The position numbers and the translations under genes were made by a program. Source: JACPPO01 sp965262505 (GTDB lineage: Bacteria > Acidobacteriota > Vicinamibacteria > Vicinamibacterales > UBA2999). Taken from it: 64,000 nt of DNA. The stretch is from NCBI GenBank assembly GCA_965262505.1, contig CBDHFM010000030.1:2790001-2854000 (forward strand). Reading direction: 5' to 3'. The notes below the pieces were generated by a model. The model had not been told where the DNA came from. It ran no database searches and was given only the letters and a program-made list of their open reading frames with translations. Below, one piece after another: positions 15,658 through 22,962 of the stretch (positions are counted from its first letter, which is position 1; each line of letters starts with the position of its first letter).

Positions 15658-16525
15658 GCCCCTCTCGCGGTGGCTTCGGTTGCGCGAACCGGCCGATGCC
15701 GCCGCGCGGTCGGAAGTACTCACGCGCGCGATTGTGGACGCGTTGCCCGCCGGAGGGCCGGTGTGCGTGCTCGACCTGGCGACTGGCGAAGGGTCCAACG
15801 TCCGCTTTCTGGCGGATCGCCTTCGGGGAGGTCAGCGCTGGCTGGCAGTCGACCGGAGCCCCACGCTGCTGGCGGGATTGCACGAGCAGATGTCAGCGTG
15901 GGGCGTTGCGCGCGGAAGCGCCGTGTGGGCCGAGGGGGAAGCGTGCAGAGTGCAGGGCGCCGACCTCGCGTGCGATGTGGAAACTCGGCAGATGGATTTG
16001 CGCACCCTGGACGACCACGGGATCTTCGCCGGACGTCATCTCGTCACAGCCTCGGCCCTGCTCGACCTGGTGTCAGTACAGTGGCTGCACGCGCTCGCGG
16101 CGCACTGTCGCGAAGAGAGGGCCTCGGCGCTTTTCGCCATCATCTACAACGGCCACTTCTCGTGCGCGCCTGCGGAGGCGGAAGACCGCGCGGTGCGCGA
16201 TCTGATGAACCGGCACCAGAAGACAGACAAGGGCCTCGGTGGGCAGGCGGCCGGACCCGACGCGGCAGCGTGTGCCGAGCGGTGTTTTGGGGAGGTTGGG
16301 TACCTGGTTCGGCGTGCGTCGAGCGATTGGACGCTTGAACCGACGGCTCCAGATGTGCAGCGGACGCTCGTCGACGGTTGGGCGGAGGCGGCGACGGCGA
16401 TGGCGCCGGACCGCGCCAAGACCATCGCCGACTGGCGCGCGCGGCGGCTGGCACACGTCGATGCCGGCCGATCGCGGCTGATTGTCGGACACGACGATCT
16501 CGCCGCATGGCTGCCGCGCGGCTAG
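15650..16525 (+). CDS. Class I SAM-dependent methyltransferase (first of two)
   Basis: 291 residues from an ATG at 15650 overlapping the glycosyltransferase end by 8 bp. The SAM-binding motif I is VLDLATGEGSNVRFLA at about residues 39-54, and motif II ends in LAVDRSPTLL; the acidic residue after beta-4 is in DLVSVQWL. The N-terminal LSRWLRLREPADAAARS segment precedes the fold. The target is unknown, but tight coupling with the glycosyltransferase and the second methyltransferase (7 bp downstream) places it in the same pathway. A much longer open frame starting upstream overlaps the glycosyltransferase and was rejected. Confidence 0.82.
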   Translation: MGEPLSRWLRLREPADAAARSEVLTRAIVDALPAGGPVCVLDLATGEGSNVRFLADRLRGGQRWLAVDRSPTLLAGLHEQMSAWGVARGSAVWAEGEACRVQGADLACDVETRQMDLRTLDDHGIFAGRHLVTASALLDLVSVQWLHALAAHCREERASALFAIIYNGHFSCAPAEAEDRAVRDLMNRHQKTDKGLGGQAAGPDAAACAERCFGEVGYLVRRASSDWTLEPTAPDVQRTLVDGWAEAATAMAPDRAKTIADWRARRLAHVDAGRSRLIVGHDDLAAWLPRG

Positions 16526-16532
16526 GGCAGAT

Positions 16533-17396
16533 GTGAGCGGACCCCGCTTCGACACGGCAGAGATCGGGCGTTACTACGACCGGCACACACCCGCGTTCAT
16601 CAGGTTCGGGCAGGGGGGCGGCGCCGGAGTCATCCATCGCGCGGTGTGGGGCCCAGGGACGGCAACACGCCGGCAGGCCTTTCACTACGTCGACGACCAG
16701 ATCGCCGAGATGGCGCGGTCGCTGATCTCGATATCGGAGACCTCGGACACGCCACACCTGGTCGACCTGGGTTGCGGCGTAGGGGCCAGCCTGTGCTATC
16801 TGGCCGAGCGGCTGCCCATCCGCGGTACCGGGATTACGCTGAGTCCGGTGCAGGCGCGGCTTGCCGCCGAACGTGTCCGCGATGCGGGGTTGTCGGGCCG
16901 GGTTGCGTGCATCGAAGCCGATTACTGTGACCTCCCGGCCAGCGTTGGGCCGGCCGATCTGGCCTATGCGATCGAGTCATTCGTGCATGGTCCGGCGCCG
17001 GAGCGCTTCTTCGCCGAGTGTCGTCGGCTCGTGCGGCCTGGGGGCCTGCTCGTGATCTGCGACGACGTCAGACGATCCGCGACCGGTGCCGCCGCCGCGC
17101 GCGCCATCGATCGTTTCTGCCGCGGGTGGCGCATCAATGCGCTGCTGCACCAGGATGAGCTGCGGGCGCTGGCTCGGGCGGCCGGCTTCGAGCACGAGTC
17201 GACCGTCGACCTCACGTCCGCGCTCGAGACTCGTCGCCTGCGCGACCGCGCGATTGGTGTGCTGGGTGCGGTTTGCGGCTGGCTGCCAGTCGGTACTGGC
17301 CGGTTCGACTACCTGCTGGGCGGCGCCGCCCTCCAGGAATGTCTGGCGTGCGGGTGGATTGGCTACGACCTCAGCGCGTTTCGGCGGCTCGGCTAG
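16533..17396 (+). CDS. Class I SAM-dependent methyltransferase (second of two)
   Basis: 287 residues from a GTG at 16533. The N-terminal IGRYYDRHTPAFIRFGQGG and AVWGPGTATRRQAFHYVDDQ blocks resemble small-molecule C- and O-methyltransferases of the UbiE / tocopherol-methyltransferase type; motif I is LVDLGCGVGASLCYLA near residue 76 and the post-I region ITLSPVQARLAAER is typical. LRPGGLLVICDD-like motif III is present (RLVRPGGLLVICDD). The last gene of the plus-strand operon, it overlaps the convergent endonuclease-like gene by 26 bp. The substrate is unknown, presumably the product of the preceding enzymes. Confidence 0.85.
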   Translation: MSGPRFDTAEIGRYYDRHTPAFIRFGQGGGAGVIHRAVWGPGTATRRQAFHYVDDQIAEMARSLISISETSDTPHLVDLGCGVGASLCYLAERLPIRGTGITLSPVQARLAAERVRDAGLSGRVACIEADYCDLPASVGPADLAYAIESFVHGPAPERFFAECRRLVRPGGLLVICDDVRRSATGAAAARAIDRFCRGWRINALLHQDELRALARAAGFEHESTVDLTSALETRRLRDRAIGVLGAVCGWLPVGTGRFDYLLGGAALQECLACGWIGYDLSAFRRLG

Positions 17397-18294
17397 GGCC
17401 ACCAGGGTTCGCCCGGGGATCGCTCCGAAACGTGGCCACAACAGGATGATGATCCGAGACTCCGCCGAGCCCCGGCAGCGTTGACGGGTCGACGACTTCC
17501 ACCGACTGAAGCGTCAAGTCGATGCCTGGCGCGTAGAGCACGTAGTCGATGCGCGATACGCGGCGGCCCGGCCGCGTCGATCCCGATACGACCCCATAGA
17601 CTCTTCCACCCGAGGCGGCGTCGGCCCACGTATCCCGGTACTGCGCCATCAACGGGACCAGCTCGCTCGCGTCCGGCCTGGCGTTGAGGTCGCCCATCAG
17701 GAGCCCGGGGCCCTGCCGCGCGGCCCATGGTAACAGCGCCGAAATTTCACGAACACGGCCGGCCTGGTTCTGACGGTTCGCCGCAAGGTGCGTCACGATC
17801 ACCGGCACATCGGGCATCGATGCGATACGGACGGCCAGACCCACCCGCCCTTGGGACAGGCGCACGGAACTCGAGGATACGATACGTTCGGGAGTAAAGA
17901 ACGCGACGCCTTCGGTTTGGACGCCGTCTCCCTGGCCGCGCTCCAGACAGCGCCGGTCCTCGGTGACCCACGACTTCGCGTACGCGTGCGTCCACGGGCG
18001 ACCGGTGCGCCGCCGCAATCCCTCGGCGATCAACGCGGGCTGGTCGTCACAATCGAACTCGGCATGATTCCGCAGCACCTCCTGCACACCCACAATGTCC
18101 GCATCGAGATGTCTCATCGTTTCGATCGTCTGCTCGAGATCGTAGAGCCCCGGCCGATCCGCTCCCTTGTGAATGTTGAACGTGGCGACGCGAAACGTTC
18201 TGGCAGGGCGGGGCTCGAGTTCGGCCCGCTGCCCCGAGGCGCCAACCAGGAGGGCCGGGGCGACAACCAGGAGCATCACGCGGGATCTGCGCAT
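17371..18294 (-). CDS. Exported endonuclease/exonuclease/phosphatase-family protein
   Basis: 307 residues with an N-terminal signal peptide (RVMLLVVAPALLVGASG). The EEP fold is read from ATFNIHKGAD, VGVQEVL (catalytic Glu), THLAANRQNQAGR, LLMGDLNARPD (Asp-Asn pair) and the final SDHHPVV (Asp-His). All of the catalytic positions are present. Members hydrolyse phosphodiesters in DNA, inositol phosphates or lipids; export suggests an extracellular or periplasmic substrate. It lies downstream of the RibD-like gene on the same strand (6 bp gap), so those two are likely one transcript. Confidence 0.87.
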   Translation of the reverse strand: MRRSRVMLLVVAPALLVGASGQRAELEPRPARTFRVATFNIHKGADRPGLYDLEQTIETMRHLDADIVGVQEVLRNHAEFDCDDQPALIAEGLRRRTGRPWTHAYAKSWVTEDRRCLERGQGDGVQTEGVAFFTPERIVSSSSVRLSQGRVGLAVRIASMPDVPVIVTHLAANRQNQAGRVREISALLPWAARQGPGLLMGDLNARPDASELVPLMAQYRDTWADAASGGRVYGVVSGSTRPGRRVSRIDYVLYAPGIDLTLQSVEVVDPSTLPGLGGVSDHHPVVATFRSDPRANPGGPSRAAETR

Positions 18295-18300
18295 AACTCG

Positions 18301-19281
18301 TTAGATGACGCGATGCACGGCGCCGGGTGTCTGGCGGTCGACGGCGTCGGCCTGTACGTGGAGTTCGCAATCGAACAGCACATCGTCGCCCATGCGATAC
18401 ACCCGGTAGCTGGGCCGGCGGCAATCGCGAAGACGTGTCTGCGGCGTGAGACGAACACCGGGGCGGCCGTCGCCAATGAGCACCGGTGCAATCGTGATCT
18501 GCAATCGATCGAGGAGATTGGCCTCCAGAAACGCCGACACGGTGACCCCACCCCCCTCGACGAAGACGCGTGCGCAGCCGCGCGCGCGCAGGAGCCGCAG
18601 TACCTGCTCCGGCCCGTCATCCGGTCGGTCGTGGTCGATGCCGGCGATGACGCCGTCGCCCATGTGGGTCTCGCCCGGCGCCACACGCGAGCGGGCGCAG
18701 ATATACAGCGTCTGGGCCACCCCGTCCGTGAACACGCGGAACGTCGGCGACAGCCGGCGTCCCGGATCGAACACGACGCGGAGCGGGTTCGGTCCGGGGA
18801 CGTGGCGCGTGGTGAGCTGCGGGTCGTCGGCGGCCACAGTGCCGGCGCCGACGACGACCGCGTCGCACAGCGCCCGCATGCGGTGGACGTGCACGATGTT
18901 GTCGTGGCCGGTGACGAACCGCGAATCGCCGGACGGCGTCGCGATGAAGCCGTCGAGGCTCTGGCCCAGATGGCCGATTGTCATCGGCCGCGCGGATGTT
19001 GCGCTGCAAATCGGCAGGCACAGGTTCAGCAGCTCCGATCGCGCATCATCTGGCGGCAATCGGGATGCCCATCCGGTTCCAGGGGTCCACGCAAGCAGCG
19101 CGTCGGGCCGGTCTGTCGGGATGGGGCACAGGGCCTGGTGCTCGTCCTGTCCGAACACCACGACGCGGTCCTCCCGATCGAGCCCATCGGCCAGGGTGCT
19201 CGCGGCCCGGAGGATGCTCCAGGCAGAATCCGCCGCCGCTCCGTGTTGCTGGGCGGATGCCGCCACCGTCTCGGAAGGCAT
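18301..19281 (-). CDS. RibD C-terminal / dihydrofolate-reductase-type pyrimidine reductase with N-terminal extension
   Basis: 326 residues. From about residue 98 the protein has the RibD reductase domain: TIGHLGQSLDGFIATPSGDSR, MRALCDAVVVGAGTVAADDPQLTTR, RVVFDPGRRLSP and the closing FVEGGGVTVSAFLEANLLDRLQ with APVLIGDG. In riboflavin synthesis this domain reduces the ribosyl-aminopyrimidine with NADPH. The deaminase half of RibD is missing and is replaced by about 95 residues without a recognisable motif. With the PTPS-like, GT4 and methyltransferase genes next door it may act on a pterin- or pyrimidine-type intermediate. GTG at 19293 is an alternative start four codons upstream. Confidence 0.8.
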   Translation of the reverse strand: MPSETVAASAQQHGAAADSAWSILRAASTLADGLDREDRVVVFGQDEHQALCPIPTDRPDALLAWTPGTGWASRLPPDDARSELLNLCLPICSATSARPMTIGHLGQSLDGFIATPSGDSRFVTGHDNIVHVHRMRALCDAVVVGAGTVAADDPQLTTRHVPGPNPLRVVFDPGRRLSPTFRVFTDGVAQTLYICARSRVAPGETHMGDGVIAGIDHDRPDDGPEQVLRLLRARGCARVFVEGGGVTVSAFLEANLLDRLQITIAPVLIGDGRPGVRLTPQTRLRDCRRPSYRVYRMGDDVLFDCELHVQADAVDRQTPGAVHRVI

Positions 19282-19371
19282 ATGACTCGCCACTATGCTA
19301 CCTAACTGTGCTGCCTAACTGTGCCACCGAGTCCCGTGAATGCCAAGGCCGCCGAGCCGCATAATGACCTG

Positions 19372-19560
19372 ATGAGTCTCGACGAGTTTGCCGTGACCTG
19401 CCCGTATTGCGGCGAGGAGAGCGAGATTTACGTCGAGCCCGACGTGACGGGCAGCTTCGTTCAGGACTGCGAAGTGTGCTGCAACCCCTGGCGCGTACAG
19501 GTCTCTGGCGAGGGCGACGATCGGTCGATCGACGTGGGACGAGCCGACGGGTCGGAGTAG
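19372..19560 (+). CDS. CPXCG-motif cysteine-rich small protein
   Basis: 62 residues. CPYCGEESEIYVEPD, then DCEVCCNPWRV: two CxxC-type knuckles as in the Cys_rich_CPXCG family, probably a zinc ribbon. The family is widespread in Proteobacteria and Acidobacteriota with unknown function. The ATG at 19372 (after a Met-Ser-Leu) was preferred over an upstream GTG at 19321 because the family begins close to the first cysteine pair. The TAG stop is directly followed by the palindrome at 19561. Confidence 0.8.
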   Translation: MSLDEFAVTCPYCGEESEIYVEPDVTGSFVQDCEVCCNPWRVQVSGEGDDRSIDVGRADGSE

Positions 19561-19670
19561 CGCGCAGGCAACGCCGTCATGTGACTCCGAAAAACCCATG
19601 GGTCTGCCTTTGATCCTTGCTGTTTCTGATGAACGGGTTTTTCTCCGCACATGACGGCGCTGCCTGCGCG
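19561..19670. repeat. Palindromic element, family D (single copy)
   Basis: A 110-bp element with inverted ends: CGCGCAGGCAACGCCGTCAT at the left, and the complement with one mismatch at the right. The arms continue through ...GTG and, after a short mismatch, AAAAACCC/GGGTTTTT, giving about 35 paired bases around a 35-nt loop. It begins on the base after the TAG stop of the CPXCG gene. It may work as a terminator; size and ends also fit a MITE. No second copy was seen in the window. Confidence 0.65.
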
Positions 19671-19701
19671 ATGCGGCCTGCCGCACGGCGATACTCGCGA
19701 G

Positions 19702-19732
19702 GGCGAGAGGGAAGGAGGCCTTCCCTCTCGCC
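19702..19732 (-). terminator. Strong hairpin downstream of the Kelch/collagen gene
   Basis: GGCGAGAGGGAAGG, loop AGG, CCTTCCCTCTCGCC: a perfect 14-bp stem starting 20 bp past the minus-strand stop at 19752. It lacks a marked U-tract but is the strongest local stem, likely terminating in both directions between convergent genes. Confidence 0.6.
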
Positions 19733-19751
19733 GCGTGATCAAACAGGCTGG

Positions 19752-20336
19752 CTAGTTCCGGATGTAGATGTCGACCGTCACCTGCGGCGGCCCGCCGCCT
19801 GCACCGCGCCCGCCGGTGACCACCCCTTGGAGGTTGAAGGTGCCGAAAAAGCTGTAACCCGCTGGCGGCTGTGCCAGTGATCCAGCCGGAAGCATCAGCA
19901 GCGTTCCCGTGAACAGGCCTTCACCCTGGTCACCTTGGAGTCCCTGGTCACCCTGGAGTCCCTGGATTCCCTGGGGTCCCGGCTCACCCTGGATACCCTG
20001 TGGTCCGGCCGGTCCGATGTACTGGTCGAAGGAACACCCGAAGCCGTCAGCCACGCTTCCCGGCGCCGTGTCCGGACAGAAATCGTTCTCGTTCAGCACG
20101 CCGTCTCCGTCGACGTCTGCTGGCGTATAAGCAGCAAGGACGGTACTGACTCCTACGTCAAGCTTGAGGCCCCCTGCGACATACAGCTTATTGTCAACAA
20201 CACTAAAAGCGGCGGAATGCCGCGAAATCGGGGAAGAAGCTCGGAGCGTCCAAGCGTTCGATGCAGGATCATATTCATAGGTCCTGGGTGAAGTTCCCAA
20301 GTCAAAATCAAAACCACCTGCGACGTAAAGCCTTCC
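19752..20336 (-). pseudogene. Kelch/collagen-like secreted protein, C-terminal part (split by IS3)
   Basis: Continues in frame from the IS edge: GRLYVAGGFDFDLG and KLYVAGGLKLD are Kelch blades matching those of the upstream fragment 21616-22352. A thrombospondin-3-like calcium motif follows (DVDGDGVLNENDFCPD), then a short collagen-like Gly-X-Y stretch of about 11 triplets (GPAGPQGIQGEPGPQ...) and a C-terminal beta-rich domain ending VTVDIYIRN. The original product was a secreted beta-propeller with a collagen stalk, probably surface-attached. The codon pattern is intact on both sides, so the insertion looks recent. Confidence 0.8.
19919..20015 (-). repeat. Collagen-like Gly-X-Y coding repeat
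   Basis: Imperfect tandem 9-mers (CCCTGGAGT / CCCTGGTCA on the plus strand) encode consecutive Gly-X-Y triplets on the minus strand. Repeat number is probably variable between strains. Confidence 0.75.
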
Positions 20337-20405
20337 TGACCTGCCTGCCATTTTTCGGACCAGCTGACGCTTGAGAGAATGGCGCCCTCGGAAAGTGAGG
20401 GAGCC

Positions 20406-20669
20406 ATGAAGAAGACCCGATTCACCGAAGAACAGATGGTCACGATCCTCCGGGAGGCCGACACGAAACCGGTCCCGGACGTGGCGAAGAAGCACGGTGT
20501 CAGCGGCCAGACGATCTACAGCTGGCGGAAGCACTTTAGCAGCTTGGAACCGTCCGACGTCAAGCGCTTGCGCCAGCTCGAGCAGGAGAACGGCCGCCTG
20601 AAGAAGATGGTGGCGGACCGGGACCTGGAGATCGACGTCCTCAAGGAGATCACGCGAAAAAAATGGTAG
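20406..20669 (+). CDS. IS3-family transposase OrfA
   Basis: 87 residues. MKKTRFTEEQMVTILREAD opens the HTH_Tnp_1 helix-turn-helix, with the recognition segment VAKKHGVSGQTIYSWRKHF, and a leucine-zipper-like tail (LRQLEQENGRLKKMVADRDL) follows. It binds the element ends and, after frameshifting, forms the N-terminal part of the OrfAB transposase. Its end overlaps orfB by 7 bp in a run of seven A residues (20657-20663), a typical -1 slippage site. Confidence 0.92.
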   Translation: MKKTRFTEEQMVTILREADTKPVPDVAKKHGVSGQTIYSWRKHFSSLEPSDVKRLRQLEQENGRLKKMVADRDLEIDVLKEITRKKW

Positions 20670-21586
20670 GCGCACGCGTGCGCCGGCAGCAGGTCGCGTA
20701 TACCCGATCACGCGGTCTGTCCGACCGCCGCGCGTGCGCCGTACTCTCGGTGGCGCGGTCGACCTTGGGCTATCAGTCGCGGCTGGCGGTGCGGGATGCC
20801 CCCGCTCTGACCGCGATGCGCCGCTTGGCGGCCCAGTATCCCCGCTATGGGTATCGCCGGATCCGGATCTTCCTGAGACGAGAGGGGCACGTGATGAGCC
20901 CCGATCGCACGCATCGGCTCTGGCGCCAGGCGGGGTTGCAGGTCCCGCGGCGGCGCCCCCGGCGCCGGGTGGCCACGGGACGGCCCCGGCCGCTGCCGCC
21001 GACCGCCCGGAACCACGTGTGGGCGTACGACTTCGTGTTCGACACCTGTGCGAATCGGCAGACGCTCAAATGCCTGACGATCGTCGACGAGTGGACCCGC
21101 GAATGTCTGGCGATTGACGTGGCCGGCGGCATCCGCTCTGGGCGCGTGATCGAGGTGCTCGCCCAGCTGGTCAGCGTGCACGGCGCCCCGCGGCACCTGC
21201 GGTCGGACAACGGACCGGAGTTCGTGGCCACCGCCATCTTGCGCTGGCTCGGTGACGCGGGCATTGACACGGCGCTGATCGACCCGGGGAAGCCGTGGCA
21301 GAATGCCACCGACGAATCGTTCAACGGGAAGTTCCGCGACGAGTTCCTGAGCCTCCAGTGGTTTCGGAACCGCATGGACGCGAAGGTCGGGATCGAGCAG
21401 TGGCGACAGCACTACAACGAGGTGCGGCCGCACTCAAGCCTTGGCTATCTGACGCCAGCCGAGTTCAAGGCGCAGCTCAGGGCTGGCTCGGATGACGGAG
21501 GGCGCTCGTCGGCAATGCCGGCTCGCGCTGACCAGGAAGAACACGGAGACGCACGACGAACTTCAACTGGCGCTGTTCTCCAGTAA
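20663..21586 (+). CDS. IS3-family transposase OrfB (DDE integrase core)
   Basis: 307 residues. The rve-type catalytic triad is complete: D123 (WAYDFV), D182 (SDNGPEF) and E218 (ATDESFNGKFRDEF), with the 35-residue spacing between the last two that defines the IS3 group. HTH_21 region RRLAAQYPRYGYRRIRIFLRR lies upstream. It is expressed mainly as an OrfAB fusion by -1 frameshifting at the A7 run. The reading frame is intact, so the element may still be active. Confidence 0.93.
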   Translation: MVGARVRRQQVAYTRSRGLSDRRACAVLSVARSTLGYQSRLAVRDAPALTAMRRLAAQYPRYGYRRIRIFLRREGHVMSPDRTHRLWRQAGLQVPRRRPRRRVATGRPRPLPPTARNHVWAYDFVFDTCANRQTLKCLTIVDEWTRECLAIDVAGGIRSGRVIEVLAQLVSVHGAPRHLRSDNGPEFVATAILRWLGDAGIDTALIDPGKPWQNATDESFNGKFRDEFLSLQWFRNRMDAKVGIEQWRQHYNEVRPHSSLGYLTPAEFKAQLRAGSDDGGRSSAMPARADQEEHGDARRTSTGAVLQ

Positions 21587-21615
21587 TCACTGGTCCGAAG
21601 AAAGCCGGCAGGTCA

Positions 21616-22352
21616 AGGACACCAATCACCCCTACACTCTGCCCTGCAATCCTAACCGGCATCGGTGCGCCGGTTCCCCACGTATCCGTGGTGGGATTGT
21701 AGATATGGAGCGTATATGTCGCGGTCCCTCCAACAAGGTAGATCAAGTTGCCAATAACGGCCGCTGCTGCGCCATTCATTGGTGCCGGTATTGCTGCCGG
21801 TTTTGTTGCCCACGTGTCTGTTGACGGGTCATATACATAGACAGTTGTTGTGCCGCTTCCGCCACTGTCGCCACCGAACACAAAAAGCTGGCCACCAAAT
21901 GCCGCCACTGCTGGGTTGCCTCTCCCTGCTGGCATGGGAGCCAAGGTGTCGTCCCAGCTGTCAGAACCGGGGTCGTACGCCTCCAGAGTCGTTAAGGAGG
22001 GTCCACCATCAAATCCTCCTGCCACGTAGAGTCGACCGCCGATGACCGCTGCTCCTGGGCTGCTTCGTGCCGTTGGCATCGGCGCCAGGGTGCTCCAGCT
22101 GTCGGACGAAGGGTCGTACACCTCCAGCGTTGTACAACCAGAGATGGGGCACAGCGATGGATTCCCTGCTCCTCCGGCGACATACAAGAGCCCATCGATA
22201 GCTCCTCCCTGAGGGCCGGCACGCGAAGTGGGCATAGGTTGTTTGATCTCCCAACTGTCCCCCTGGGCAAACGCCTGAGTGCTGGCAAGAAGAATCGCCA
22301 CACCAAGGCATACCCCGAATGATTTCATCAGCGCTTTACTTGTGAATGTCAT
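21616..22352 (-). pseudogene. Kelch/collagen-like secreted protein, N-terminal part (split by IS3)
   Basis: Starts MTFTSKALMKSFG (an alternative ATG is at 22328) with a signal peptide ending AFAQG. Then come about five Kelch repeats, each with the pattern GGRLYVAGG...LEVYDPSSDSWSTLAPMP. The frame enters the IS3 element at 21615 in the middle of a blade (GQSVGVIG) and picks up again at 20336 (GRLYVAGG). Removing the IS gives a continuous reading frame of about 430 residues. Expression of a truncated propeller ending within IS sequence is possible, but the collagen domain would be lost. Confidence 0.8.
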
Positions 22353-22810
22353 GCCATTGTCCTGAGCCGAGATTGCCATTGCGGCGGGGTTGACGTGTTG
22401 CCGGTCGGGCTGAGCAGGTCGGGGGCGCCCGCTACGCCGGAAAGCCAGGCAACGCTCACCTTCACGTTTGTGATGGAGGAAGAAGAGTAGTCACTGTGAA
22501 GTGACTGAACCGGAGTTTTCATCTTGGTCGCTACCGTGCGATCAAACTTATACACCGAGACAATGCGCGTGGAGTCAATTTAGTTGCCGCGTATTTTTTC
22601 AGGTGACCGAAATTGTAATCGGCTCCGAGCGGATCGCTCAGTGACGAGCGCACGTCGCATGGTGCTTGATGGAGATCTCGACGGCTGACAGACTATCGCT
22701 GCAGCCCTGCCGACGTGGCAATCGTCGCGCCGTAGTAGGGCGGTGTTGCAGCAGGGCGGTGCTGCGGTAGGCCAGTGCCGCTAGAAACGAACGCTCCGCG
22801 CCGGCGATTT
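22353..22810. other. Gene-free stretch upstream of the Kelch gene
   Basis: No credible gene in 458 bp. It contains a small palindrome AGTCACT-GTGA-AGTGACT at 22489-22506, a possible operator, and a degenerate 16-bp tandem repeat (AGGGCGGTGTTGCAGC, then AGGGCGGTGCTGCGGT, then a third poorer copy) at about 22737-22785. The lower GC content around 22540-22620 suggests the Kelch promoter may lie there. Confidence 0.4.
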
Positions 22811-22962
22811 AGACGCGGGTTCATGACCTCGTTGCGGGTGGCCGCGGACGGGGCCGCCCCGTTCGCGCCGCAGGCGCCACACTCGTGAGGGTGCCTTTGG
22901 CGCCGAGCACGAATGGGGCTGTCCGCGGTCAGGACCCGACTGGAGGTCGTGAAACCTTCCCT
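22811..22962 (-). repeat. Palindromic MITE-like element, family A copy 2
   Basis: 152 bp, inverted relative to copies 1 and 3. Ends: AGACGCGGGTTCATGACCTC at the left and GAGGTCGTGAAACC at the right; internally the same imperfect hairpin around GGACGGGGCCGCCCCGTTCG. Its last bases CTA (22961-22963 by one base overlap) supply the TAG stop of the cytochrome c peroxidase gene, so the element abuts or has replaced the gene's original end. Confidence 0.78.

Larger units (their letters stand above)
20337..21615 (+). mobile_element. IS3-family insertion sequence
   Basis: 1279 bp bounded by imperfect inverted repeats beginning TGACCTGCC and ending in a shared TTCGGACCAG block: TGACCTGCCTGCCATTTTTC at the left and TGACCTGCCGGCTTTCTTCG on the complementary strand at the right. 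It carries overlapping orfA and orfB with a frameshift site. It is inserted in the Kelch/collagen gene, in opposite orientation to it. No clean target duplication is visible at the edges (CTTCC on the left, AGGAC on the right), so the exact boundaries may be off by a few bases or the duplication has decayed. Confidence 0.88.

Noticed and set aside
18296..18302. GTTAGAT core as a second attC
   Set aside because: No matching inverted arms around it; a chance match at the RibD-like stop.
19919..20015. CRISPR-like array
   Set aside because: The short repeats are codons of Gly-X-Y triplets in an open frame, without unique spacers.
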